Positions 33,222 to 42,180 of a stretch of 64,000 nt of DNA are shown piece by piece (position 1 is the first letter of the stretch; every line of letters starts with the position of its first letter). This DNA comes from an uncultured Hyphomicrobiales bacterium. GTDB taxonomy: Bacteria > Pseudomonadota > Alphaproteobacteria > Rhizobiales > Xanthobacteraceae. The stretch lies in assembly GCA_903878085.1 (NCBI GenBank), contig CAIRGJ010000021.1:98266-162265 (forward strand). The letters run 5' to 3'. The notes under the pieces are model-generated. The model ran no database searches. It was not told the DNA's origin and saw only the letters and a list, made by a program, of their open reading frames with translations. A program made the position numbers and the translations under genes.

Positions 33222-35708
33222 TTGAGCACGCCTTTGCCATCTCCAAAGACGCCGGCTGCCTGGTATGAGAACTACAAGCCTCTGCCGGGCATCCCCGATG
33301 AATTCATCGGGGCGGACGGCAAGCCGCGCGCGTCGTGGCGCAATTTTCTCGAACAAGTCGACGCCGGCGACAGCGAGCGTTCGTTCGCCGCCGCCGACCG
33401 CCGCATCCGCGACATCGGCGTGTCGTACCGCGTGCATGGCGAGAGTAGCGAGCGCGCCTGGCAGATGAGCCGGCTGCCGCTGCTGATCGAGGAAACCGAC
33501 TGGACCGAAATCGTCGCCGGCGTCACGCAGCGCGCTGCGCTGATCGAAGCGCTGCTGGCCGATGTCTATGGCGACGGGCGTCTGGTCGGCGACGGCATCT
33601 TGCCGGCGGCGGTGGTCGCCGGCAGCCGCGACTTTGTCCGGCCGATGGTCGACATGAAGCCGCCGGGCGGGCGCTGGATGAACATGTACGCGGTCGATCT
33701 CGGCCGCGGTCCCGACGGCCGCTGGTGGGTGCTCGGCGACCGCGCCCAGGCGCCGTCCGGCGCAGGCTACGCGCTGGAAAATCGCCTGGTGATGTCGCGC
33801 GCCTGGCCGGCGAAATACCGCGGCATGAATATCGAGCGGCTGGCGCCGTTCTTCCGCGCCTTCCGCTCGTCGCTGGCAGACGCCGCCGAGCGCTCGCAGC
33901 CGCGCATCTGCCTGCTGACGCCCGGTCCCTTTAGCGCAACTTATTTCGAGCAGGCCTATCTCGCGCGCTATCTCGGCTTCCTGCTGGTCGAGGGCGACGA
34001 CCTGGTCGTGAACAACGGTCTCACCCATGTCCGCACCATCGCCGGCCTCAAGCGGGCCGACGTGATCTGGCGGCGCGTCGACAGCGACTTCATCGATCCG
34101 CTGGAGCTCAACGGCAAATCGCGTTTGGGCGTTCCCGGACTACTGTCGGCGATGCGCGCCGGCCATACCGCAGTCAGCAACGCGCCGGGCTCCGGCTTTG
34201 CCGAATCCCGCGCGCTGATGAGCTTCATGCCGCGCATCGCCAAGCATCTGCTCGGCGAAGAGCTGCGCATGCCGAACATCGCGACCTGGTGGTGCGGCGA
34301 CCGCGAGGCGCAGCGCGACGTGCTCGAGGATTTCGATGACATGGCGATCGCCGGCGCCTTCGGCAACGAGATTCCCGGTTTTGCCGCCGAGCAGCAGGTG
34401 CTGCCGGGCAGTCTGTTGCCGGCCGACCGCGCCCGCCTGCGCGAGGCGGTCGAGACCCGCGGCCTCGATTATGTCGGCCAGGAAGTGGTGCGGTTGTCCA
34501 CCGCGCCGGTGTGGAGCGACGGCAAATTGGTGCCGCGGCCTTTCGTGCTGCGGGTGTTCGCGACCGCGACGGCGGACGGCTGGCGGGTGATGCCCGGCGG
34601 CTTCTGCCGCATCTCGGCGCGGCCCGATGCGCGCGCGGTCAGCATGGGCGAGGGCGTGCAGTCGGCCGACGTCTGGGTGCTGTCGTCCAAGCCGGTGGTG
34701 ATGGAAACGCTGCTGCCGTCCACCGACAAGGTCCAGATCCGCCGCATTCTCGGCAATCTGCCGAGCCGCGCCGCCGACAACCTATTCTGGTACGGCCGCT
34801 ATCTGGAGCGCGCTGAGGCGACCTTGCGCGTGGTGCGCTGCCTGTGCGCGCGCAGCCTGGAAATGGATCTGTCGTCGGGTGACCTGTCGAAGACGCTGAC
34901 GTTGCTCGGGCATCAATTGTTCGCCTGGGGCGCGGTAACGGAAGAAAACGAAGAGGCGCCGACCTTCACCATCGCCCGCCAGGCGTTGTGCGATGACCAG
35001 GCCTACGGCTCGGGCCTGTCCGGCGTGCGGCTGGCGCGCAGCGCCGGCTCGATCATCCGCGAGCGCATTTCGATCGACGCCTCCAAGCTGCTGCGCATTC
35101 TCGACAACCAGCTCACCAACATGGACGAGCTGATGAACGAATCCGATGTGTTCGAGGCCGCCGACCGCGCCTTGCAGACGCTCGCTGCTCTGGCCGGCCT
35201 CGAGCAGGAGAACATGAACCGCAGCGCCGGCTGGCGCTTTCTCGACATGGGGCGGCGCACCGAACGCGCCATCAATACCTGCCGTCTGGCGCGAACCTTT
35301 GCGTCGGACGACGCCACAGCCGACGATCTCGACGTCATGCTCGACCTGATCGACTCGCAAATCACCTATCGCTCGCGCTACGTGATCGGTGTTGCTTTAG
35401 CGCCGGTGCGCGATATGGTGCTGCTCGACCCGTTCAATCCGCGCTCGGTCGGGTTCCAGATCGCCTCGCTCCAGGCGCACATTGCGGATCTGCCCGTTTT
35501 GTACGAAGACGGCCTGCTGGAGGAGCCGCGGCAGATCGTCGAGCGGCTTGGGACCGAAATCGCCACTTCGGCCGCCGGCAATCTTGAAACCTCGACGATC
35601 CTGGCGTTCGAACAGAAAGTCACGAGTTTTGCCGAGGCGGTCGCCACGCGCTATTTCCTGCAACGTCCCGAGCTTCCGGGCGGCCTCGGCGCGAGCGGTT
35701 TGGCGTGA
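33222..35708 (+). CDS. Circularly permuted ATP-grasp protein fused to an alpha-E domain
   Basis: An 828-residue two-part protein. Residues about 60-510 are a circularly permuted type 2 ATP-grasp domain (GDGILPAAVVAGSRDFVRP, VDLGRGPDGRWWVLGDRAQAPSG, RPFVLRVFAT), a fold that ligates amino acids at the cost of ATP. Residues about 520-825 are the all-helical alpha-E domain (DUF403), with RAADNLFWYGRYLERAE at its start. In many genomes these are two separate genes; here they are one. The TTG at 33222 has GGAG 7 bases upstream; a TTG overlapping the previous stop is an alternative. It is likely the peptide ligase of the three-gene locus. Confidence 0.86.
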   Translation: MSTPLPSPKTPAAWYENYKPLPGIPDEFIGADGKPRASWRNFLEQVDAGDSERSFAAADRRIRDIGVSYRVHGESSERAWQMSRLPLLIEETDWTEIVAGVTQRAALIEALLADVYGDGRLVGDGILPAAVVAGSRDFVRPMVDMKPPGGRWMNMYAVDLGRGPDGRWWVLGDRAQAPSGAGYALENRLVMSRAWPAKYRGMNIERLAPFFRAFRSSLADAAERSQPRICLLTPGPFSATYFEQAYLARYLGFLLVEGDDLVVNNGLTHVRTIAGLKRADVIWRRVDSDFIDPLELNGKSRLGVPGLLSAMRAGHTAVSNAPGSGFAESRALMSFMPRIAKHLLGEELRMPNIATWWCGDREAQRDVLEDFDDMAIAGAFGNEIPGFAAEQQVLPGSLLPADRARLREAVETRGLDYVGQEVVRLSTAPVWSDGKLVPRPFVLRVFATATADGWRVMPGGFCRISARPDARAVSMGEGVQSADVWVLSSKPVVMETLLPSTDKVQIRRILGNLPSRAADNLFWYGRYLERAEATLRVVRCLCARSLEMDLSSGDLSKTLTLLGHQLFAWGAVTEENEEAPTFTIARQALCDDQAYGSGLSGVRLARSAGSIIRERISIDASKLLRILDNQLTNMDELMNESDVFEAADRALQTLAALAGLEQENMNRSAGWRFLDMGRRTERAINTCRLARTFASDDATADDLDVMLDLIDSQITYRSRYVIGVALAPVRDMVLLDPFNPRSVGFQIASLQAHIADLPVLYEDGLLEEPRQIVERLGTEIATSAAGNLETSTILAFEQKVTSFAEAVATRYFLQRPELPGGLGASGLA

Positions 35709-36607
35709 TCTATAACATTCGGCATCTGACCGCTTACTCGTATACCCGCCAGGTCGCGTCAGCGCGGTTGGTGCTGCGCGTCACGCCGCGCGAGGAAATT
35801 GGCCAGCACTGCATCGCCTATACCTTGAACATATCGCCGTTGCCGCTGTCGGTCGAAACCGAACACGATTTTTACGGCAACGCCGTCAATGTCGTCACCA
35901 TCGATACCGAACACAAAGAACTCAGCATCGAGGCCATCTCGACCGTCGAGTTGACGCATCAGGCGGCCTTGCCGTTATCGGGCGAACCCTGGGAAGACAT
36001 CTCGAACGCCGCGCTACTCAGCCGCGATCTCACCGGAACGGCACCGGCGCATTTCATGTTTGCCAGTTCGCGCGTTCAATTGTCGCCGGAGGTCACGCGA
36101 TACGCGCGCGACAGCTTCAAGCCGGGCCGCGGCATTCTCGAAGCGTCGCGCGACCTGATCCGGCGCATCAGGGCCGACTTCGACTACGAACCGGAGAAGA
36201 CCGATATCAACACGCCGCTGCTGCAGGCTTTCAAGCAGCGCCACGGCGTCTGCCAGGATTTCGCGCATATCATGATCGCGGGGCTGCGCGGCCTTGGACT
36301 GCCGGCGGCCTATGTCAGCGGCTACATCCGCACCATCCCGCCGCCGGGCGAAAAGCGGCTCGAAGGCGCCGACGCCACCCATGCCTGGGTGTCGGTGTGG
36401 TGCGGCGCGTCCGTCGGCTGGCTCGGCTTCGACCCGACCAACGCCATCGATGTCGGCAACGATCATATCTCCTTGGCGGTGGGGCGCGACTTTTCCGACG
36501 TCTCGCCGGTCTATGGCATGTTCGTTGGCTCCGGCGGCGCCGAGCTCGAGGTCGAGGTCGATGTCATTCCGGTGACGGCGCCGGAGCCGCGCGCCGCCAA
36601 GCTTTGA
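35705..36607 (+). CDS. Transglutaminase-like cysteine peptidase with N-terminal beta domain
   Basis: A 300-residue protein. Residues 1-85 are the bacterial transglutaminase-like N-terminal beta domain (IYNIRHLTAYSY); the catalytic core has Cys183 (HGVCQDFAH), His226 (ATHAWVSVW) and Asp243 (GFDPTN). It probably cleaves or transfers a gamma-glutamyl or other amide bond in the product of the preceding ATP-grasp protein. The GTG start overlaps the previous stop by four bases. No signal peptide, so it acts in the cytoplasm. It completes the transglutaminase/ATP-grasp locus. Confidence 0.9.
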   Translation: MIYNIRHLTAYSYTRQVASARLVLRVTPREEIGQHCIAYTLNISPLPLSVETEHDFYGNAVNVVTIDTEHKELSIEAISTVELTHQAALPLSGEPWEDISNAALLSRDLTGTAPAHFMFASSRVQLSPEVTRYARDSFKPGRGILEASRDLIRRIRADFDYEPEKTDINTPLLQAFKQRHGVCQDFAHIMIAGLRGLGLPAAYVSGYIRTIPPPGEKRLEGADATHAWVSVWCGASVGWLGFDPTNAIDVGNDHISLAVGRDFSDVSPVYGMFVGSGGAELEVEVDVIPVTAPEPRAAKL

Positions 36608-36636
36608 TTCTGGGCAATTCTCTGTAGAAGGGCGCG

Positions 36637-36684
36637 ATGACGCTCTGGCTTATCTTTGTTTTGATGACCGTTGCGGCGGTCTAG
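36637..36684 (+). pseudogene. 15-codon remnant resembling the start of ccmI (cycH)
   Basis: A complete mini-frame MTLWLIFVLMTVAAV ends at TAG. Its sequence matches the start I expect for the cytochrome c maturation protein CcmI of Rhizobiales (MTLWLxxxLMTAAAV followed by FAVLWPL), and an AGAAGGG site lies just upstream. The stop truncates it after the first half of the membrane helix, and malic enzyme starts 61 bases later. It could be a broken 5' end of a ccmI gene left by recombination. The match is from memory of the family and is short. Confidence 0.4.
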
Positions 36685-36745
36685 GTCGGTATATAACAGC
36701 AAGCTGCGTCGCTGTATTCGGACGGTAATCGGGGCAGGAGAGGTT

Positions 36746-38356
36746 ATGGATTCTTTGCGGGGCATAGCGCTGTTGCGCGATCCGTTGCTCAACAAAGGCA
36801 CTGCTTTCACCGAGCGGGAGCGCGATGCGCTGGGCCTGCGCGGCCTGCTGCCGGCGCACGTACAATCCATGGAACTGCAAGCCGAGCGCGTGATGACCAA
36901 TCTGCGCAGCCTGACCAACGATCTCGAAAAACATGTGGCGCTCAACGCGCTGCATGACCGCAACGAAGCGCTATTCTTTCGTATCGTTGCCGACAATATC
37001 GATGAGATCCAGCCGCTGATCTATACCCCGACCGTCGGCCTTGCCTGCCAGCGGTTCGGCCACATCTTCCAGCGTCCGCGTGGACTGTTCATCGGCGCCG
37101 ACGATCGCGGGCGGATCGCCGAGTTGCTCCGCAACTGGCCCTATAAAGCCAAGCTGATCGTGGTGACGGACGGCGAGCGTATTCTCGGTCTCGGCGATCT
37201 CGGTGCCAACGGCATGGGCATCCCGGTCGGAAAATTGTCGCTGTATACTGCCTGCGCGGGCATTCACCCCGAGCTCTGCCTGCCGGTGATGCTGGATGTC
37301 GGCACCAACAATGAAACGCTCCTGAACGATCCTTATTATGTCGGCGTACGGGAGAAGCGGTTGCGCGGCCCGGCTTACGACGAATTGGTCGACGAATTCA
37401 TGCATGCCGCGCGCGATGTCTTTCCCGGCGTGCTGATCCAGTTCGAGGATTTCGCCAGCCACACCTCGTTCCATCTGCTTGAGAAATATCGCGACCGCTT
37501 CTGCACTTTCAACGACGACATCCAGGGCACGGCCGCGGTCGCGCTGGCCGGGCTGCTGTCGGCGTTGCGCGTGACCGGCGGCACGCTGACTGGCCAAACC
37601 CTGTTGTTCTTTGGCGCCGGGCAGGCGGCCACCGGTATCGCCGGTCTGGTGACTTCGGCGATGATGGCGCAAGGCGCAACCGAGGCCGAGGCGCTGGCAC
37701 GTGTCGCGTTTTTCGATGTGAATGGCCTGGTGGTGCAGGGCCGCAATGATTTGTCGGACCAGGTCATGCGTTACGCCCAACCGGGGCCGCCGGTCGGGAA
37801 TTTCGTCGCGGCGATCCGCGCGTTGCGGCCGACGGCGATCATCGGCGCGGCCGGCGTCGGCGGCGCATTCACATCCGCCGTGCTCGAGGCCATGGCGGAA
37901 ATCAACGCACGGCCGATCATCTTTGCGCTGTCCAATCCGACCTCGCAGGCCGAATGCTCCGCCGAGCAAGCCTATCGCGCCACCGGCGGACGTGCGTTGT
38001 TTGCCTGCGGCAGTCCCTACGGCCCGGTGACGCTCAACGGCAAAGTCTTCGTGCCGCGTCAGGGCAACAACTCCTACATCTTCCCCGGCGTGGGCTTAGG
38101 CGTGATCGCCAGCGGCGCGCGGTTGGTGAACGATGAGATGTTCATGGCCGCAGCCCATACGCTGGCCGGGCTGGTCAGCGAGGCGGACATCGAGCAGGGC
38201 AGTCTCTACCCGGCGCTGCCGCGGCTGCGCGAAGTCTCGGCCCAAATCGCTGCGGCGGTCGCCGGGGTGGCGTACCAACGCGGTCTCGCAGACGGCGATT
38301 CGCCGAACGATCTCCTCGCCTTCGTGCGCGCGCGGATGTACGACCCGCGATATTAG
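36746..38356 (+). CDS. maeA: NAD-type malic enzyme
   Basis: A 536-residue malic enzyme of the long (eukaryote-like, SfcA/MaeA) class. Landmarks are LIYTPTVGLACQRFG (catalytic Tyr), RILGLGDLGANGMGIPVGKLSLY (with the catalytic Lys), FEDFASHTSFHLLEKY and CTFNDDIQGTAAV (metal acids), and FFGAGQAATGIAGL (cofactor loop). It oxidatively decarboxylates malate to pyruvate. A GGCAGGAGAGG site precedes the ATG. No regulator or transport gene lies beside it. It converges with the Bug gene ending at 38367. Cofactor preference, NAD over NADP, is inferred from the class. Confidence 0.9.
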   Translation: MDSLRGIALLRDPLLNKGTAFTERERDALGLRGLLPAHVQSMELQAERVMTNLRSLTNDLEKHVALNALHDRNEALFFRIVADNIDEIQPLIYTPTVGLACQRFGHIFQRPRGLFIGADDRGRIAELLRNWPYKAKLIVVTDGERILGLGDLGANGMGIPVGKLSLYTACAGIHPELCLPVMLDVGTNNETLLNDPYYVGVREKRLRGPAYDELVDEFMHAARDVFPGVLIQFEDFASHTSFHLLEKYRDRFCTFNDDIQGTAAVALAGLLSALRVTGGTLTGQTLLFFGAGQAATGIAGLVTSAMMAQGATEAEALARVAFFDVNGLVVQGRNDLSDQVMRYAQPGPPVGNFVAAIRALRPTAIIGAAGVGGAFTSAVLEAMAEINARPIIFALSNPTSQAECSAEQAYRATGGRALFACGSPYGPVTLNGKVFVPRQGNNSYIFPGVGLGVIASGARLVNDEMFMAAAHTLAGLVSEADIEQGSLYPALPRLREVSAQIAAAVAGVAYQRGLADGDSPNDLLAFVRARMYDPRY

Positions 38357-38366
38357 GGCCGCAAAG

Positions 38367-39338
38367 CTAGTTGCTCAGCTTGATGTTGGCGTCCTTGATC
38401 AGCTTGGCCCATTCCGGCGTCTCTTTTTTAATCGTGGCCAGGAATTCCGCCGGCGTATTGCCGATGGGCTCGAGCCCGATCTCCGCGAATTGCTTGAGCA
38501 CGTCCGGCATCGCCAGCGTCTTCACTGTTTCCGCGTGCAATTTGTCAACGATGGCCCCAGGCGTTCCGGCCGGCGCCAGCAGGCCGAACCACGGCACGGC
38601 CTCGAAGCCCGGATAGCCTGATTCCGCCATGGTCGGCAGGTCGGGCGCCAGCGCCGAACGCTTGAGCGAGGTGACCGCGAAGACGCGCAGCTTGCCGTCC
38701 TTTGCTAGCGGCAGGACATTGACGATATTGGCGAAGGACATGGTCAGGCGCCCGGCCAGCAGGTCCGGCAGCATGGCGGTCGTGCCGCGATAGGCCACCG
38801 ACGTGATCTCGACATGGGCCATATATTTGAACAACTCGGCCGCCAGGTGTTGCGAGGTGCCGATACCGGCATGGCCATAAGTGAGTTTGCCCGGCTGGGC
38901 TTTCGCCATCGCCACCAGGTCCTGAACGCTTTTCGCCGGCACATCGAGCGGCACCGTCAGCGCGTTGGCCGCGACGAACACCTGCGAGATCGGCGCGAAA
39001 TCCTTCTCCGGATCGTAAGGCAGCTTGTCGTAGAGGCTCGGGCTGATGACCAGCGACGGGTTGCCGCCCATCAGCAGCGTGTAGCCGTCCGGCGGCGATT
39101 TCGCGACCCGGTCGGTGGCGATGTTGCTGCCGGCGCCGGGCACGTTCTCGACGATCACCGACACACCCCAGCTCTCTGAGAATTTGCCGGCGAGAATGCG
39201 GGCGGCGAGGTCGGGCGCCGTGCCGGGCGTGAAGCCGACCAGGATTTTCACCGGACGGTTCGGATAGTTCGATTGCGCCGATGCTCCGGCGGCGCCCAGC
39301 GCGACAAGCGCAGCGGCAATATACGCAACGAATCTCAT
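38367..39338 (-). CDS. Bug/TctC-family periplasmic solute-binding protein
   Basis: A 323-residue protein with a signal peptide (cleavage near GASAQSN). Mature motifs NRPVKILVGFTPGTAPDLAAR, ENVPGAGSNIA, SPPDGYTLLMGG and VAYRGTTAMLPD are typical Bug segments for binding a carboxylate in the periplasm. No TctA/TctB genes are adjacent. It is followed on the same strand, in reading direction, by nothing related; the ABC transporter upstream has its own binding protein. It may feed the molybdenum hydroxylase block further along, or be unrelated to it. Confidence 0.9.
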   Translation of the reverse strand: MRFVAYIAAALVALGAAGASAQSNYPNRPVKILVGFTPGTAPDLAARILAGKFSESWGVSVIVENVPGAGSNIATDRVAKSPPDGYTLLMGGNPSLVISPSLYDKLPYDPEKDFAPISQVFVAANALTVPLDVPAKSVQDLVAMAKAQPGKLTYGHAGIGTSQHLAAELFKYMAHVEITSVAYRGTTAMLPDLLAGRLTMSFANIVNVLPLAKDGKLRVFAVTSLKRSALAPDLPTMAESGYPGFEAVPWFGLLAPAGTPGAIVDKLHAETVKTLAMPDVLKQFAEIGLEPIGNTPAEFLATIKKETPEWAKLIKDANIKLSN

Positions 39339-39431
39339 GGTCCCCTCCCGCGGCCCCGCGCCGGTTGACCGGTCTCTCGTTGGGGCTTGCCGGGAGCGTG
39401 ACAGCGGACGCGGCCGTCCGCAAGGCGGCCC

Positions 39432-40202
39432 TTAGGCCGTCGCCTGTTCCACCGACAGCACGCGCATGATGTCTTCTTGCACCTTGCGGCGCTCGGCCTC
39501 GCCGGTGGCGGCGGAAAGCCGGGTCTCATAGGCGATGCGCGCCGGGCGGTGGAACACCAGCACGCGGTCGCCGATCTCCATCGCCTCGTTGATCTGGTGG
39601 GTGATGAACACCGCGGTCTTGTTGTTCTGCCGCACCAGCCGCACGAACTCGGCGCGCAGATCCCGCGCGGTCATCTCGTCGAGCGCGGAGAACGGCTCGT
39701 CGCACAGCAGGATTTCCGGGTTGACCGCAAAGGCCCGCGCAATCGATACGCGCTGGCGCATGCCGCCGGACAAAGCGTGCGGATAATCGTTCTCGTGGCC
39801 GGACAGCCCGAGCCGCGCCAGCCAGCCGCGCGCGGTCTCGACCGCCTGTTTCGGATCGGTGTCGAGCACCTGTAAGCCCAGCAGCACGTTGTCGAGCGCG
39901 GTGCGCCACGGCATCAGCCGGTCGTTCTGGAACACAATGCCGATCTTGCCGCGAAAGAAATCGAATTCGCGGAACGGATCGTGGCCGACGACGCGGGCCT
40001 CGCCCTCGCTCGGCTCGGTCAGCCCGGCAACGATGTTGAACATCGTCGACTTGCCGCAGCCGGTCTTGCCCAGCACCGCGACGATCTCGCCTTTGGCGAT
40101 CTCGAACGACAACTTGTCGACCGCAACGAAATCGCCACGCCCGTCCGGGCGCCGGAACGTCTTGGTGACGTCGGTGAAGCGAATGACGGGGTCGGCGGTC
40201 AT
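39432..40202 (-). CDS. Nitrate/sulfonate/taurine-type ABC transporter ATP-binding protein
   Basis: A 256-residue ABC ATPase. Walker A is GKTGCGKST (Lys51), the signature is ALSGGMRQRV and Walker B is ILLCDEPFSALDE, with a switch histidine in VFITHQ. The MRQR signature and length match the SsuB/TauB class. It powers uptake by the permease at 40369 and binding protein at 41136, although a 166-base segment with palindromic repeats separates it from the permease gene. No substrate can be read from this subunit. Confidence 0.92.
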   Translation of the reverse strand: MTADPVIRFTDVTKTFRRPDGRGDFVAVDKLSFEIAKGEIVAVLGKTGCGKSTMFNIVAGLTEPSEGEARVVGHDPFREFDFFRGKIGIVFQNDRLMPWRTALDNVLLGLQVLDTDPKQAVETARGWLARLGLSGHENDYPHALSGGMRQRVSIARAFAVNPEILLCDEPFSALDEMTARDLRAEFVRLVRQNNKTAVFITHQINEAMEIGDRVLVFHRPARIAYETRLSAATGEAERRKVQEDIMRVLSVEQATA

Positions 40203-40214
40203 ATGGGCTGCCTT

Positions 40215-40343
40215 CCCCGGACGCGGCGCAGCACGAGCGTAAGCGAAGTGGTGCGCCGCTGAGCCGGGGACTTTCCAAATTCGGAACTCGCGACGGTCCC
40301 GGTTCTGCAGCGCATCGCTGATGCGCTGCGCTGCGCCCGGGAC
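40215..40343. repeat. Paired palindromic repeats between permease and ATPase genes
   Basis: Two elements: CCCCGG...GCGGCGCA (from 40215) facing TGCGCCGC...CCGGGG (to about 40269), and GTCCCGG (40296-40302) facing CCGGGAC (40337-40343), with an inner perfect 9-bp stem GCAGCGCAT (40307-40315) and ATGCGCTGC (40321-40329). They are typical dispersed intergenic palindromes and probably weaken or protect the operon transcript between two subunits. Confidence 0.6.
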
Positions 40344-40368
40344 AGGTTAGTCAGCATGCCCGGTTTCG

Positions 40369-41136
40369 TCATATCGAGCGCTCGGACACGGGGCGATAGC
40401 GTAGCGCCCAGGCCTCGATGGCGTTGATGGTCTGCTGCACCACCAGCACGAACAGCACCAGCTGCAGCGTCCAGGCCATGGCGCCGGCCATGTCGAACAG
40501 TTGCTGCTGCCGCAGCAGCTGATAGCCGACGCCGCCGGTGGCGCCGACGAGCTCCGCCACCACCACCACGCGGGCGGCGTTGCCCAAATTGACTTTCCAG
40601 GCGGTGAGGATGCCCGGCACGATAGTCGGCACGATCAGGAAGCGGAACAGCGTCCAGCGCGACGGCCGAAACGACATCGTCATCTCGAACAGATCCTTCG
40701 ACATCGAACGGATGGCGTCGAGAATCTGGAAGGTGAAGGCCGGCAGCGTCGTCATGATCATGATGAACAGCACGCGAAACTCGGTGCCATGGAACCAGAT
40801 GATCGCGAACACCACCCAGGACAGAGCCGGGATGCCCTGGAAGAATGTCAGTACCGGGCTGATGAAGTTCTCCAGCGTCTTCGAGCGCGCGATCAGCAAC
40901 GCCAGAATCGCGCCGATGATGAAGGCGCCGAACAGGCCGCCGAAAATGCGCGCCGCGGTCAGCAGCACGTCGACCAGCAGCGAGCCGGTGATCAGAATTT
41001 CGATGGTGCGCGAGATAATTTCGGGCACCGGCGGAAACAAGAACGGCGGCAGCGTCATCGACAGAATCTGCCAGATCACCGCCAGCAGGATCATGCCGGC
41101 GGTGGCTTGCAGAACCCGTGCGATGCTCGAATTCAT
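40369..41136 (-). CDS. Nitrate/sulfonate/taurine-type ABC transporter permease
   Basis: A 255-residue integral membrane protein with six predicted hydrophobic segments. The EAA loop reads GMLTAW-like here as IVPGILTAWKVNLGNAARVVVVAELVGA, matching SsuC/TauC-type permeases, which contact the ATPase. The ATG at 41136 shares a base with the binding-protein stop (TGATG). It forms the channel for the substrate captured by the protein encoded immediately upstream in the operon. Confidence 0.9.
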   Translation of the reverse strand: MNSSIARVLQATAGMILLAVIWQILSMTLPPFLFPPVPEIISRTIEILITGSLLVDVLLTAARIFGGLFGAFIIGAILALLIARSKTLENFISPVLTFFQGIPALSWVVFAIIWFHGTEFRVLFIMIMTTLPAFTFQILDAIRSMSKDLFEMTMSFRPSRWTLFRFLIVPTIVPGILTAWKVNLGNAARVVVVAELVGATGGVGYQLLRQQQLFDMAGAMAWTLQLVLFVLVVQQTINAIEAWALRYRPVSERSI

Positions 41137-42134
41137 CACTTCAGCGGTTTGTTGTAGATGGTGTCGTTCGACGGCTGAACTTTGAGGAAGCCGACGTCGA
41201 TGCCGGCCTTGTAGACCGCCTCGATCTGCTTGCTCACTTCATTGGCGCCAATGACGCTCATGCCGAGCCGGTCGTTGGCCTTGATCAAGGCCACCAGTGC
41301 GGCGCGGTCATCCGCCGTCGATTTCGGCGCGATCAGGGAGGCGGCTTCCTCGGGGTTCTTGGCGATGAACTCGCCGGCCGCCTTGTAGGTCGTATAGAGC
41401 TTCTGCACGAGCGCCGGGTTGGCCTCGATCCAGTCGGTGTGTGCGGCGACGCCAAGATAGGGAATGCGCTCGCCGCCGGCGAACTTCTTCCAGGTTGCGG
41501 CGAGGCCGGTGTCGAGCATGCGGACGTCCGGCTTCTTGGATTTCAGCAAGGTGTAAGCCGGTTCCCAGAGCTGCACCGCGTCGGCGCGGTCGGCGATGGC
41601 ATAGCCGATCAGCCCCGGCGTCGCGGTATTGACCACCTTCACCTTCGCCATGTCGACGCCCTGCTGTTTGGCGAAAAACTGCGACATGACGTAGTTGGTG
41701 GTGGCGCTGGCGGCGGCGAGCTCCTTGCCTTCGAGGTCCTTGACCGTCTTGATCTCGGGCCGCGAGGTGACGATGGTGCCCCAGAAGTCGAACAGGTTGA
41801 ACAGGTACTTCACCTTGACGCCGCGCGCGTCGGCGAGGCCAACAGTGAGCACCGCGGCGCTGCCGCCGAGCTTGAACTCGCCGGAATTGAACTGCGTCGT
41901 ATAGGCGTCGGGCGTGCGCTCGACGAATTCGATATCGAGGCCGTTGGCCTCGTCCATCTTCTTGGCCTTGATCACCGGCGGCATGAAGGCGCCGAGCGAC
42001 GGGAAGCCGAACACCACGATGGTGACTTTGGCCGGGGCCTGTGCGGAGGCCGGTGCCGGCGTGAGGGCGGCAAGCGCGAGCGCGACCGCGGCGGCGCCGA
42101 AGGCCGCCTTGATGAAGTTAGATGGCTTGGTCAT
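41136..42134 (-). CDS. ABC transporter substrate-binding protein (NMT1/SsuA-like)
   Basis: A 332-residue periplasmic protein. The ATG at 42134 has GGAGG 8 bases upstream and opens a signal peptide ending near PASAQAPAK. The mature part follows the two-lobed NMT1/SsuA pattern (VFGFPSLGAFMPPVI, GGSAAVLTVGLADARGV, KDLEGKELAA). Such proteins bind sulfonates, nitrate, thiamine precursors or aromatic acids. Because the ACMSD-like and molybdenum hydroxylase genes follow on the same strand upstream, an N-heterocyclic or aromatic carboxylate is a reasonable guess. Confidence 0.9.
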   Translation of the reverse strand: MTKPSNFIKAAFGAAAVALALAALTPAPASAQAPAKVTIVVFGFPSLGAFMPPVIKAKKMDEANGLDIEFVERTPDAYTTQFNSGEFKLGGSAAVLTVGLADARGVKVKYLFNLFDFWGTIVTSRPEIKTVKDLEGKELAAASATTNYVMSQFFAKQQGVDMAKVKVVNTATPGLIGYAIADRADAVQLWEPAYTLLKSKKPDVRMLDTGLAATWKKFAGGERIPYLGVAAHTDWIEANPALVQKLYTTYKAAGEFIAKNPEEAASLIAPKSTADDRAALVALIKANDRLGMSVIGANEVSKQIEAVYKAGIDVGFLKVQPSNDTIYNKPLK

Positions 42135-42180
42135 TTGAATCCTCCGTTGCCTGTTCACAGTGAGGCTTTGCGCCTTCTTG

